The position numbers and the translations under genes were made by a program. Below are positions 7,953 to 14,810 of a DNA stretch of 14,810 nt, piece by piece; position 1 is the stretch's first letter; every line of letters starts with the position of its first letter. This DNA is from Gallionella sp. (lineage in GTDB: Bacteria > Pseudomonadota > Gammaproteobacteria > Burkholderiales > Gallionellaceae): positions 1 to 14,810 of the forward strand of contig SCPW01000439.1 of the NCBI GenBank assembly GCA_004298605.1, read 5' to 3'. The notes beneath the pieces are model-generated. The model was not told where the DNA came from, made no database searches, and worked only from the letters and a program-made list of their open reading frames with translations.

Positions 7953-9935
7953 TCAGACTTTGAAGCTGGCCACCGATTCCCTGAGCGCGCCGGACAGCCT
8001 GTCGAGCTGGGTCGCCGTATCGCTGCTCGATGCGGCCGCCGCATTGTTTTCCTCGGCCATCTGGGCGATTTTCTCGATGTTTGCCGCAACCTGCTGAACA
8101 GCGGCATCCTGCTCGTGTATCGCGTCGGCAATGCTTTGGACATTGCTCGCCACCTCGCGCGAATCGTCGCCTATGCGGTACAGCGCGGCCTCTGTCCTGC
8201 CGACGAGTTCCAGGCTTTCCGCAACCTGGGTATTGGCCTGATGCATCCCCGTGACGGTCTCGCCGATATGGCTCTGGATGTCGCCGATGAGCGCGGCAAT
8301 CTCCGTGGTCGCCTTCGAGGTGCGCTCGGCGAGCTTGCGCACCTCGTCCGCCACGACCGCAAAGCCCCTTCCCTGCTCGCCGGCACGCGCCGCTTCGATC
8401 GCGGCGTTCAATGCCAGGAGATTGGTTTGATCGGCGACTTCCCTGATGACCTGCACGATGCCGCCGATTTTTTTCGATCTCTCGTCGAGTTGCTCCACGT
8501 TGGTGTTGGATTCACGGATCAATGCGGCGATGCCATTCACATTTTTCACTGTCTCGCCCATGACGGAGAGCGCCATTTCGGTTCCGGCGCGCGCCTTCCC
8601 GACAATTTCGCCCGCAGTGCGGGCATTCGCGGTGGTCTCGCTTATGCTCACGGAGACTTCCTCGACGGCCGCGGCGACCGTCGAGGCGGAATCCGACTGC
8701 GCGAGCGAGCTCTTGTTCACCTGGTCGCTTGAAATGGACAGCGCGCCGGATGCGTCCGCAATGCCCTGGCTGGAGCGGATAACTTCCGAAATGATGCCGC
8801 GAAACTTTTCCATCAGGCGGTTGATCGCCTGCCCGGCGCGCGCCGTTTCGTGCGTGCCTTCTTCCGGAATGGCGCAGGTGAAATCGTCGTGCGCAACCGC
8901 ATATTCGGCCGCATCCACGACCGCCTTCAACGACCGGCTCAGGCTGCGCGCCACCCATACCGACACCGCTACGGTAAGCACGATCACCAGAGCCACCAGC
9001 ACCAGCATCGACAGCAGGAGCGTGCGGCTGGCCGCCAGCAGCGTGTTGGTGCCGGCATTGATATTCTTCGTGACCAGTTGTTCGACTTCATACAGCCCGT
9101 TGATCCTGTCGGTGCTGCGCTTGAACCACACGGTCGGATCCACATCGAACCCGCCCTGCATGGAACGTTCGGCCATGACGCTGCGCATGCGCTGAACATC
9201 CTGTGCCGCCTCGCCCTCAAGCACCGCCTTCAGCGCCGTCTTTTCCTCCCCGCTTGCGGAGTCGAGGAACGAATCCAGGTAGGCTTCCTGTTTGTAGATT
9301 TTCCCCAGAATGACGCGATACTGGGCCGGTTCAACTTTGTTGTTAACAAACACCGGCATAGTCAGCGCGCGCTCCTGTCCCGCGTTTTCCTTGGCGTTTG
9401 AGAAAGTGTGATAAGTCAGCAGCTTCTTCGCGATTGCCGGGTCGCTGTTGTGTTCGGTAGCGGTGCTCATCACATCCAGGAGGCTGCCGATGTTGCTTGT
9501 AAAAAATGCGGATGATTCTGCGGCGGGAATGGAAAACTGGCCTGCCTGTTCGCGCACCCCTGCAAGGCCGACAAGTTTGGCCTGCGCACCTTCAACGGCT
9601 TTTTTCAGATCCGGCATCGAGCCGGTGTTGACCCCTTCGAGCACATGCCTGTAAGCCGCCAGCTTTTCGTCGGTTTTGGCGCGTGCGCCGGGCAATGTAT
9701 CCGCGAATTTCTGGCCGTTCGACTGGATGAAACCGGCTGTCATGCCGCGCTCGATCTGCATCGGATGGATCAGGTCGCCCGCCGCCACCGAAATCTCCAT
9801 GATGCTTTTTGCCTGGGCCGCGCCCCGGTAACGTTCGAAGCTCTCCCATATCAGCGCGCCCGAGGACAAAATCAGCGCTATCACGGGTATAGCCGTCAAC
9901 AGGACGAGGCGTTGCATGATCGTCGAACGTTTCAT
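7953..9935 (-). CDS. Methyl-accepting chemotaxis protein with NIT-type sensor region
   Basis: A 660-residue transmembrane chemoreceptor that would control CheA activity and so flagellar rotation. Membrane segments lie at about residues 9-29 and 305-330. The periplasmic part between them is helical and has the ERG-containing pattern ([14 protein letters not shown]) of NIT (nitrate/nitrite-sensing) domains. A HAMP linker of about residues 330-385 follows. The cytoplasmic signalling coiled coil has the highly conserved hairpin tip ([35 protein letters not shown]) near residues 495-545. The C-terminus ASFKV lacks a CheR/CheB-tethering pentapeptide. The start at 9935 has GGAGA ten bases upstream. 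No other chemotaxis genes are nearby; the actual ligand cannot be told. Confidence 0.93.
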   Translation of the reverse strand: MKRSTIMQRLVLLTAIPVIALILSSGALIWESFERYRGAAQAKSIMEISVAAGDLIHPMQIERGMTAGFIQSNGQKFADTLPGARAKTDEKLAAYRHVLEGVNTGSMPDLKKAVEGAQAKLVGLAGVREQAGQFSIPAAESSAFFTSNIGSLLDVMSTATEHNSDPAIAKKLLTYHTFSNAKENAGQERALTMPVFVNNKVEPAQYRVILGKIYKQEAYLDSFLDSASGEEKTALKAVLEGEAAQDVQRMRSVMAERSMQGGFDVDPTVWFKRSTDRINGLYEVEQLVTKNINAGTNTLLAASRTLLLSMLVLVALVIVLTVAVSVWVARSLSRSLKAVVDAAEYAVAHDDFTCAIPEEGTHETARAGQAINRLMEKFRGIISEVIRSSQGIADASGALSISSDQVNKSSLAQSDSASTVAAAVEEVSVSISETTANARTAGEIVGKARAGTEMALSVMGETVKNVNGIAALIRESNTNVEQLDERSKKIGGIVQVIREVADQTNLLALNAAIEAARAGEQGRGFAVVADEVRKLAERTSKATTEIAALIGDIQSHIGETVTGMHQANTQVAESLELVGRTEAALYRIGDDSREVASNVQSIADAIHEQDAAVQQVAANIEKIAQMAEENNAAAASSSDTATQLDRLSGALRESVASFKV

Positions 9936-10129
9936 TTTTTATTTTTCTCCATTATGGTTTTGTATTCGAACTTGTTTGCGAAATCCCGGCTTGAAACCCC
10001 GACAAATTTTTTCGCCCGCAACAGTAAATTTCCAGGGCGCCGGTTTCGCGGCTCCCCGCTTTTACTCTTTGTCATGGCGCGGCTTCCATTGATCCATAAC
10101 TAAGATGCATTTACTGCGCATGAAATCCC

Positions 10130-10156
10130 GTATCGGCAGAGTTTCACAAAGCTTTA
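10130..10156 (-). promoter_or_regulatory. Sigma-28 (FliA) flagellar-class promoter
   Basis: On the minus strand TAAAGCTT (10149-10156), an 11-base spacer and GCCGATAC (10130-10137) match the sigma-28 consensus TAAAGTTT-N11-GCCGATAA at seven of eight positions in each box, with exact spacing. It faces the chemotaxis receptor gene, a typical sigma-28 target. The expected RNA start is near 10123. Confidence 0.88.
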
Positions 10157-10252
10157 GGGCGCATCGTAATTATTTTTGGCCGGGCGCAATTCAACGATCA
10201 GAAGCAAAATTTATCCGCTGATCGGAATGGGATGTGATGGCTGGGCAACCGG

Positions 10253-10268
10253 CGGGGCACACGCCCCG
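10253..10268 (-). terminator. Stem-loop directly after panD, no U-tract
   Basis: CGGGGC (10253-10258) pairs perfectly with GCCCCG (10263-10268) around a four-base loop, touching the panD stop codon. The missing U-tract argues against a normal intrinsic terminator; it may protect the 3' end of the pan message or work with Rho. Confidence 0.35.
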
Positions 10269-10649
10269 TCAGGCCGCCTGCACGGGAATCTGGTCGCGTT
10301 GCGCGATGATGCGGTTGCGCCCGTCCACATAGACGAGTTGCGGGTGGAATCGTTGCAGCTCCAGTTCGGAATACATGGCGTAGGTGGCGACAATCAGAAT
10401 ATCGCCCGGATCGGCTTTGTGCGCGGCCGCGCCATTCACTGAAATCACGCCGGAGCCGCGTTGTGCGCGGATGGCGTAGGTGGTGAAACGTTCGCCGTTG
10501 GTGACGTTGTAAATATCGATCTGCTGATATTCCCTGATGTCGGCGGCATCCAGCAAATCGTCGTCGATCGCGCAGGAGCCTTCGTAATGCAACTCGGAGT
10601 GCGTGACGCGCACCCGGTGCAACTTGGCTTTAAGCATAATTCTCTGCAT
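10269..10649 (-). CDS. panD: Aspartate 1-decarboxylase precursor
   Basis: This pyruvoyl enzyme decarboxylates L-aspartate to beta-alanine, the second precursor of pantothenate. The 126-residue proenzyme has the self-cleavage site Gly24-Ser25 in HYEGSCAID, at exactly the family position. Lys9 and Tyr58 ([15 protein letters not shown]) active-site blocks and [12 protein letters not shown] are also present. GGGAAG lies six bases before the ATG. It is separated from panC by 73 bases with a separate -10 box. Confidence 0.97.
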   Translation of the reverse strand: MQRIMLKAKLHRVRVTHSELHYEGSCAIDDDLLDAADIREYQQIDIYNVTNGERFTTYAIRAQRGSGVISVNGAAAHKADPGDILIVATYAMYSELELQRFHPQLVYVDGRNRIIAQRDQIPVQAA

Positions 10650-10678
10650 GTGGCACTTCCCTTCCGGACGGGGCGCGG

Positions 10679-10728
10679 ATTATATAACAGCCAATCAGCC
10701 GAGTAATCAATCGGCCAAACAATCAACC
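10679..10728 (-). promoter_or_regulatory. Candidate panD promoter with GATTG repeats
   Basis: A perfect -10 box TATAAT (10679-10684, minus strand) lies 30 bases before the panD ATG; no good -35 is seen at 16-18 bases. Upstream are three similar blocks, GGTTGATTG (10720-10728), CGATTGATTA (10704-10713) and GGCTGATTGG (10691-10700). A 5-bp inverted repeat GCCGA/TCGGC lies at 10698-10715. These could be operator-like sites or a chance local repeat. Confidence 0.42.
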
Positions 10729-11556
10729 GGCAAGACAAACTTCGGCGTTGTCCAGCAAGCGCGTATCGCCCAGCCTGGCCGCCGCCAATATCACCAGTTC
10801 GCGCTGCGATCCGCTTGCCGCCCGCAAATCTGACTGGCTGCGCACCGCCACGTAATCCACCCGCCAGCCTCTTGCGGCGAGAGCTTCGACCGCCTGTTCC
10901 TGCAAGCGTTCAAAGTCGCGCTCGCCTTGCAGGATGGCCGATTTCATCGTTTGCAGCGTCCGGTTCAGGAAGGCCGCTTCGGCGCGCTCCGCCCCGTTCA
11001 AATACTGGTTGCGCGAACTCAGCGCCAGGCCGTCCGCCGCGCGCACCGTTTCCCCGCCGATGATGCGTATCGGCAAGTTCAGTTGCGCCACCATCTGGCG
11101 GATGATGTGCAGTTGCTGGTAATCCTTCTTGCCGAACAGCGCGACCTGCGGCTGCACGATGTTCAACAGCTTCAGCACCACGGTCGCCATGCCGCGAAAA
11201 TGGCCGGGGCGCGCCGCGCCGCAAAGCTCATTGGCAACCGGCGGCGGCTCGATAAATACGGTTTGTTGGGCGGGATACATTTCGTTGACCGCAGGCGCAA
11301 ACACCACGTCCACCAAGCCTTGCAGGCTGGCGCAATCCGCATCCAGCGTGCGCGGGTAACGGTCGAAATCTTCGCTGGGGCCGAATTGCAGCGGGTTCAC
11401 GAAGATGCTCGCCACCACGCAACTGCCGTGTTCGCGCGCCTGGCGCATCAAATCGAGATGACCCTCGTGCAGATTGCCCATCGTCGGAACGAAGGCGATG
11501 GCGCGCTGATTGGCCAACTGGGTGCGCAGTTCGGCGATGGTCGAAATAAGCTGCAT
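10723..11556 (-). CDS. panC: Pantothenate synthetase (pantoate--beta-alanine ligase)
   Basis: This enzyme joins pantoate and beta-alanine with ATP, through a pantoyl-adenylate, to give pantothenate. The 277-residue protein has the HIGH-type motif (PTMGNLHEGH, residues 25-34), GKKDYQQL (142-149) and the KMSKS-like SSRNQYL (180-186). The ATG at 11556 overlaps the panB stop by one base (TGATG), which decides the start; a longer frame that reads back through panB is out of phase with it and rejected. Confidence 0.97.
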   Translation of the reverse strand: MQLISTIAELRTQLANQRAIAFVPTMGNLHEGHLDLMRQAREHGSCVVASIFVNPLQFGPSEDFDRYPRTLDADCASLQGLVDVVFAPAVNEMYPAQQTVFIEPPPVANELCGAARPGHFRGMATVVLKLLNIVQPQVALFGKKDYQQLHIIRQMVAQLNLPIRIIGGETVRAADGLALSSRNQYLNGAERAEAAFLNRTLQTMKSAILQGERDFERLQEQAVEALAARGWRVDYVAVRSQSDLRAASGSQRELVILAAARLGDTRLLDNAEVCLAG

Positions 11557-12347
11557 CAGAAACTGTGTTCCTGCGCCGGAAAACTGCCGTTCTTCACTTC
11601 GGCAACATAATTCGCCACCGCCGCCGCGATACCGCTTGCACCCTGCATATAATTCTTCACGAAGCGCGCCTTCTTGCCCGGATAAATATCCAGCATGTCG
11701 TGCAGCACCAGCACCTGGCCGGAGCAGTCCGCGCCCGCGCCGATGCCGATGGTGGGGATGGTCAGTTGCGCGGTGATTTCTGCGGCCAGCAGCGCGGGCA
11801 TGGCTTCCAGCACGATCATGCCCGCACCGGCCTGTTCGAGCGCCGCCGCGTCCTGCAACAACTGCCGAGCGGCGGCGGATTCCTTGCCTTGCACGCGGTA
11901 ACCGCCCATCTGATGCACCGATTGCGGGGTCAGCCCGATGTGGCCGCATACCGGGATGCCGCGCCCGGTAAGAAATTCCACTGTCTCGACCATCGCTGCG
12001 CCGCCTTCCAGCTTGACCATCTGCGCGCCCGCCGCCATCAATTGCGCGGCATGGGCAAATGTTTCCTGCGGGCTGATCTGGAACGTGCCGAACGGCATGT
12101 CGCTGATGATAAACGCCCGCTTCGCACCCCGCGCCACGCAGGCGGTGTGGTAAATCATGTCGTCCAGCGAAACCGGCAGAGTGGTTTCATGCCCCTGCAA
12201 CACCATGCCGAGCGAATCGCCCACCAGCAGCACATCGACACCCTGCGCTTCGAGCAAAGCGGCAAAGCTCGCGTCATAACAGGTCAGCACGGCGATTTTT
12301 TCGTCCTTGCCGCGCATGGTTTGCAATGTGGTCAGTGTGGTTCGCAT
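11556..12347 (-). CDS. panB: 3-methyl-2-oxobutanoate hydroxymethyltransferase (ketopantoate)
   Basis: This enzyme transfers a one-carbon unit from methylene-tetrahydrofolate to alpha-ketoisovalerate, making ketopantoate; the folate link fits the nearby folK. The 263-residue protein has metal ligands Asp44 (VGDSLGM) and Asp83 (SDMPFG), Lys112 (VKLEGG) and the catalytic Glu181 (IVLEAMP). Two adjacent ATGs exist; the second, at 12347, is chosen because it lies six bases behind GAGGA while the first would be only three. It is joined to panC by a TGATG overlap. Confidence 0.97.
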   Translation of the reverse strand: MRTTLTTLQTMRGKDEKIAVLTCYDASFAALLEAQGVDVLLVGDSLGMVLQGHETTLPVSLDDMIYHTACVARGAKRAFIISDMPFGTFQISPQETFAHAAQLMAAGAQMVKLEGGAAMVETVEFLTGRGIPVCGHIGLTPQSVHQMGGYRVQGKESAAARQLLQDAAALEQAGAGMIVLEAMPALLAAEITAQLTIPTIGIGAGADCSGQVLVLHDMLDIYPGKKARFVKNYMQGASGIAAAVANYVAEVKNGSFPAQEHSF

Positions 12348-12390
12348 CATATTTCCTCAACAAAAGCACCGGTGCTAACAACAGCAATCA

Positions 12391-12513
12391 AGCCACAGAG
12401 GACACAGAGAGATAACAGGTTTAACATATTTTCCCTGCTCGCCTGATGGGCAAAGCCAAATATCCACGGCAACCATACTGTTTTTCTCTGTGAACTCTGT
12501 GTTCTCTGTGGCT
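12391..12513. repeat. Inverted-repeat element between folK and panB
   Basis: The left arm GCCACAGAGGACACAGAG (12392-12409) and the right arm CTCTGTGTTCTCTGTGGC (12495-12512) are inverted copies with one mismatch. About 85 bases lie between them, including a second CTCTGTGAA run. I recognise the ends as a dispersed intergenic repeat common in many bacterial genomes; when translated it gives peptides of the PQRTQ and LCVLCG kind. It has no transposase and fills most of the 178-bp gap. Confidence 0.82.
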
Positions 12514-12525
12514 CATTGTTTTTTT

Positions 12526-13020
12526 CTAGGATAAATACGCCGCAAGCCGTTCCAGTGTTTGATCCCGGCAACCCTGCAACGCCCGTTGCGCCCGGCCTAT
12601 GGCGGGGATGATGCAATCCGGCGCAATCTCCAGCAAGGGTTGCAGTACGAAAGCGCGCAAATGCATCTGCGGGTGCGGGATGGTCAAGCCGTGCTCGTGA
12701 AGTTGCAGGTCGCCGTACAGCAACACATCCAGATCCAAGGTGCGCGGCGCATTGCGAAAAGTGCGCTCGCGGCCGTGCCGGTGCTCGATTTGCAGCAAGG
12801 CTTGCAGCAGGGCTTGCGGGGTTAATGTTGTCTCGATTTTGGCCACCGCGTTCATGAAATCCGGCTGATCCAGATAGCCCACCGGCGCGCTGCGATACAG
12901 CGAAGACCGCGCCAGCAGGCGTGTGCCGGGCAGCTTATCGAGGTCGGCAAAGGCGCGCTGCAACTGGCTGCACGGCTCTTCCAGATTGCTGCCCAGCCCG
13001 ATGAAAGCGATGTGTTGCAT
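12526..13020 (-). CDS. folK: 2-amino-4-hydroxy-6-hydroxymethyldihydropteridine pyrophosphokinase
   Basis: HPPK moves pyrophosphate from ATP to the pterin in folate synthesis. The 164-residue protein has the N-terminal GLGSNLEEP block and the signature NAPRTLDLDVLLYG (residues 90-103), in which Asp96 and Asp98 bind magnesium; RHGRERTFRN binds ATP. HPQMHLRAFVL is the conserved C-terminal block. The ATG at 13020 overlaps the pcnB stop by one base (TGATG), which implies coupled translation. Confidence 0.97.
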   Translation of the reverse strand: MQHIAFIGLGSNLEEPCSQLQRAFADLDKLPGTRLLARSSLYRSAPVGYLDQPDFMNAVAKIETTLTPQALLQALLQIEHRHGRERTFRNAPRTLDLDVLLYGDLQLHEHGLTIPHPQMHLRAFVLQPLLEIAPDCIIPAIGRAQRALQGCRDQTLERLAAYLS

Positions 13021-14372
13021 CACTGTGAAACTGGCTCGCCCGCTGCACCTGCCTCCGGCTTTTTGCGCGGTTTGCGGCGGCGGCGTTTTTTATCTCCGGC
13101 GCCTTCCGGTTGCAGCATTTCTTTCTGCCGTTCGGCGCCGGCATCCTGGAACTCGTCCCACCACAGCCCGAGCTCGTCATCCACCTCGCCGCTGGCGCAG
13201 CGCAACAACAGGAAATCGAATGCGGCGCGGAAGCGCGGTTGCTCCAGCAAACGGAACGGGCGTTGCCCGGCGCGTTGCTCGAAACGCTGTTGCAACAACC
13301 AGATTTCTTTCATCACCGCATCATAGCGATGCGGTATCGCCAGCTTTTTCTTTTGTTTGGCCAGCACCTCGTCCATCGCCGTGTGCATCGCGCCCACCGG
13401 GCGCTCGCCTTGCTGCACCAGAATATTCCATGCCGCCAGCACTTCGTGCCACAACAGCGCGGCAAACAGGAATGCGGGCGAAACCGGTTTGTCCTGACCG
13501 AGGCGCTCATCGGTATTGCGCAGCGCCAGCATGACGAATTTCTCGCCCATCGGCTGTTCGAGAATCACGTCCAGCAGCGGCAGCAAACCGTGATGCAAAT
13601 TCATCCTGTGCAACTGCTGGATGCACTCGACCGAATGGCCGGACAACAGCATCTTCAGCACCTCGTCGAGCAAGCGCGCCTCGGGCACGTTGCCGAGCAG
13701 TTCTTTCATTTCGGCGATCGGCGCGGCGGTTGCCGCATCCAGCCGGATACCCAGCTTGGCGGACAAACGCACCGCGCGCAGCATGCGCACCGGGTCTTCG
13801 CGGTAGCGCACCTGCGGGTCGCCGATGATGCGCAACAAGTGGTCGCGCGTATCGGCGTAGCCTCGGTGGTAGTCGTAAATTTCCTGCGTGGCCGGATCGT
13901 AGAACAGCGCGTTAGCGGTGAAATCGCGGCGCGCGGCATCTTGCTCCTGGTCGCCGAATTCATTGTCGCGCAGCAGGCGGCCATGCTCGTCGGTCTGCGC
14001 GTCTTCGGCGTCGATCATGCGCCGGTAAGTCGAGACTTCGACCACCTCTTCGCCGAACATCACATGCACCAGCCGAAAGCGCCGCCCGATGATGCGCGAG
14101 CGGCGGAACACCCGGCGCACCTCCTCCGGCGTGGCATCGGTCGCCACATCGAAATCCTTCGGGGTGCGCTCCAGCAGCAAATCGCGCACCGCGCCACCCA
14201 CCACGTAGGCCTGAAAACCCGCCGCCTGCAAACCGTCGGTGACTTTTTGCGCACCGTAACTGATCTGCTCGCGCGCCACCCCGTGCAACTCGAACGGGAT
14301 CACCTGGGCATTTCCCACCGTTTTAATTTTGTGCGACTTGCGGAATACGCGCTTGAGAAATTTTTTGATCAT
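13020..14372 (-). CDS. pcnB: Poly(A) polymerase I
   Basis: This enzyme adds poly(A) tails to RNA 3' ends and so promotes decay. The 450-residue class II nucleotidyltransferase has GGAVRD (59-64), the catalytic DFD (73-75) and the block IIGRRFRLVHV (93-103), which I use to call it poly(A) polymerase rather than the CCA-adding enzyme. RRDFTANALFY and REDPVRMLRAVRLSAKLG follow. The C-tail is strongly basic (KKRRRRKPRKKP), as usual for PcnB. No strong Shine-Dalgarno precedes the ATG. folK directly downstream is the common betaproteobacterial and gammaproteobacterial order. Confidence 0.96.
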   Translation of the reverse strand: MIKKFLKRVFRKSHKIKTVGNAQVIPFELHGVAREQISYGAQKVTDGLQAAGFQAYVVGGAVRDLLLERTPKDFDVATDATPEEVRRVFRRSRIIGRRFRLVHVMFGEEVVEVSTYRRMIDAEDAQTDEHGRLLRDNEFGDQEQDAARRDFTANALFYDPATQEIYDYHRGYADTRDHLLRIIGDPQVRYREDPVRMLRAVRLSAKLGIRLDAATAAPIAEMKELLGNVPEARLLDEVLKMLLSGHSVECIQQLHRMNLHHGLLPLLDVILEQPMGEKFVMLALRNTDERLGQDKPVSPAFLFAALLWHEVLAAWNILVQQGERPVGAMHTAMDEVLAKQKKKLAIPHRYDAVMKEIWLLQQRFEQRAGQRPFRLLEQPRFRAAFDFLLLRCASGEVDDELGLWWDEFQDAGAERQKEMLQPEGAGDKKRRRRKPRKKPEAGAAGEPVSQ

Positions 14373-14390
14373 GCAATCTTTAAAAATGGA

Positions 14391-14407
14391 GCGCGATATA
14401 TTCGCGC
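14391..14407. other. Inverted repeat in the pcnB leader
   Basis: GCGCGA (14391-14396) and TCGCGC (14402-14407) are perfect inverted copies around TATAT. The site lies between the -10 box and the weakly recognised pcnB start, so it could be a repressor site or an RNA hairpin limiting pcnB translation. Function is not shown. Confidence 0.4.
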
Positions 14408-14419
14408 AAAGAAGCGCGG

Positions 14420-14425
14420 ATTATA
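14420..14425 (-). promoter_or_regulatory. -10 box of the pcnB-folK promoter
   Basis: A perfect TATAAT on the minus strand gives an expected RNA start near 14413, about 40 bases before the pcnB ATG. The best -35 candidate, TTGCCG, is 19 bases upstream, longer than ideal. It lies just past the terminator of the previous gene, as expected for a new transcription unit. Confidence 0.55.
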
Positions 14426-14453
14426 CACCGCAGCAATTTTGCGGCGGCAATGA

Positions 14454-14477
14454 AAAACGCGCCTTGCGGCGCGTTTT
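14454..14477 (-). terminator. Intrinsic terminator of the PsiF-repeat gene
   Basis: A perfect 10-bp stem (AAAACGCGCC with GGCGCGTTTT, loop TTGC on the plus strand) lies 18 bases after the PsiF-repeat gene stop. On the transcribed strand it ends in a run of five U. This is the clearest terminator in the window and separates the gene from pcnB. Confidence 0.9.
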
Positions 14478-14495
14478 CGGCTTGGGGAAAAACGC

Positions 14496-14810
14496 TTAAT
14501 TCTTGAGGCAGGCGCTCATAAATTTCTTGCGGTCATCGCCCTTGAGGTCTTTGGCCTTCGCATCGGCATTACAGGCTTTCATCTTGTCCTGCTGATTGGC
14601 GGGTGCTGCGGCGCTGGCTGTCGGCTTGTCTTCCGCCTTGGCGGCCTTCTTGTCTGCGGCGGCTGGCGCAGCCTCGGATTTCAGCACGTGATCCTTTTTC
14701 AGGCATTTGCTCATGAATGCCTTGCGCTCATCGCTCTTCATGCCCTTCGCTTCCGCGTTGCAGCCCTTCATTTTCTCCTGTTGCGCGCCCGCGAACGCCG
14801 GGGTGGAAAC
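14496..14810 (-). CDS. Exported PsiF-repeat protein, N-terminus beyond window
   Basis: The frame is open from the right edge to the TAA at 14496; 104 residues are visible. The first visible residues VSTPAFA followed by GAQQEKMK look like the end of a signal peptide with an AFA cleavage site, so the mature protein is probably periplasmic. Two PsiF-type repeats are clear: KMKGCNAEAKG..SDERKAFMSKCLK and KMKACNADAKAKD..GDDRKKFMSACLK. Each has two cysteines that could form a disulfide. A low-complexity Ala/Lys/Pro linker joins them. PsiF of E. coli is a phosphate-starvation-induced protein of unknown function; whether this gene responds to phosphate cannot be seen because its promoter is outside. 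Confidence 0.9.
   Translation of the reverse strand, partial: VSTPAFAGAQQEKMKGCNAEAKGMKSDERKAFMSKCLKKDHVLKSEAAPAAADKKAAKAEDKPTASAAAPANQQDKMKACNADAKAKDLKGDDRKKFMSACLKN

Larger units (their letters stand above)
9936..10268 (-). other. 333-bp upstream region of the chemotaxis gene
   Basis: No gene of normal size is seen here. It holds the stem-loop behind panD, the sigma-28 promoter and a leader of about 188 bases. A 47-codon frame (10075 to 9932, MTKSKSGEPR to EKNKK) ends in an ATGA overlap with the chemotaxis start and has GGAAG seven bases upstream. Its composition is not convincing as a protein, but the overlap would allow coupled translation. Confidence 0.5.

Noticed and set aside
7914..8732. 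Plus-strand open frame of 272 codons
   Set aside because: Opposite the conserved signalling domain of the chemotaxis receptor; the receptor frame is clearly the real one.
9932..10075. 47-codon frame in the chemotaxis leader with ATGA overlap
   Set aside because: Too short and without recognisable features to be called a gene; recorded only as part of the upstream region.
10685..10740. GATTG blocks as a small CRISPR-like array
   Set aside because: The blocks are only 9-10 bases, imperfect and closely packed, with no leader or cas genes.
10723..11949. Longer panC with 131 extra N-terminal residues
   Set aside because: The extension runs through panB in another frame; the true start is fixed by the TGATG overlap and the family N-terminus [10 protein letters not shown].
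12347..12616. Minus-strand frame of 89 codons between folK and panB
   Set aside because: It translates the inverted-repeat element (peptides NEPQRTQ and LCVLCGL) and overlaps the 3' end of folK in another frame.
13110..14453. Plus-strand open frame of 447 codons
   Set aside because: Antisense to pcnB, rich in His and Gln, no recognisable domain; long open antisense frames are expected in GC-rich genes.

Overview
The window looks like the chromosome of a betaproteobacterium, probably of the Nitrosomonadales/Gallionellaceae type. This is an inference from protein character, from the tpiA-secG-tRNA-Leu-nuoA gene order and from the many short palindromic repeats; no 16S gene is present. Every convincing gene lies on the minus strand, so transcription runs from the right edge (14810) to the left edge (1). 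Most of the window is housekeeping and dense, and I found no credible plus-strand gene.

Right part (14810 to 10269): the end of a small exported PsiF-repeat protein closes with a clear intrinsic terminator. A biosynthetic cluster follows: pcnB (poly(A) polymerase), folK (folate), panB, panC and panD (pantothenate). pcnB/folK and panB/panC are joined by the same one-base TGATG stop/start overlap. An inverted-repeat element of about 120 bp separates folK from panB. A short gap with its own -10 box separates panC from panD.

Middle (10268 to 7713): one methyl-accepting chemotaxis protein with a NIT-type sensor region stands alone between the pan genes and tpiA. Its 333-bp upstream region carries a near-perfect sigma-28 (FliA) flagellar promoter, so it is probably expressed with the motility regulon rather than with its neighbours.

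Left part (7773 to 1): a sigma-70 promoter opens the run tpiA, secG, tRNA-Leu(GAG), nuoA, B, C, D, E, F, G. The nuo genes encode the peripheral arm and part of the membrane arm of NADH:quinone oxidoreductase (complex I); nuoG runs off the left edge.

The most interesting structure is in and between the nuo genes. nuoG carries two short palindromic repeats inserted in frame, adding about 31 and 12 residues. The second of them is closely related to a repeat in the nuoD-nuoE gap. Between nuoC and nuoD lies a decayed second copy of the nuoD start, with its ATG changed to ATA and an intact Shine-Dalgarno next to the nuoC stop. It opens into a 34-codon reading frame that ends four bases before the working nuoD start. 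I see no phage, insertion sequence, CRISPR array or defence system.
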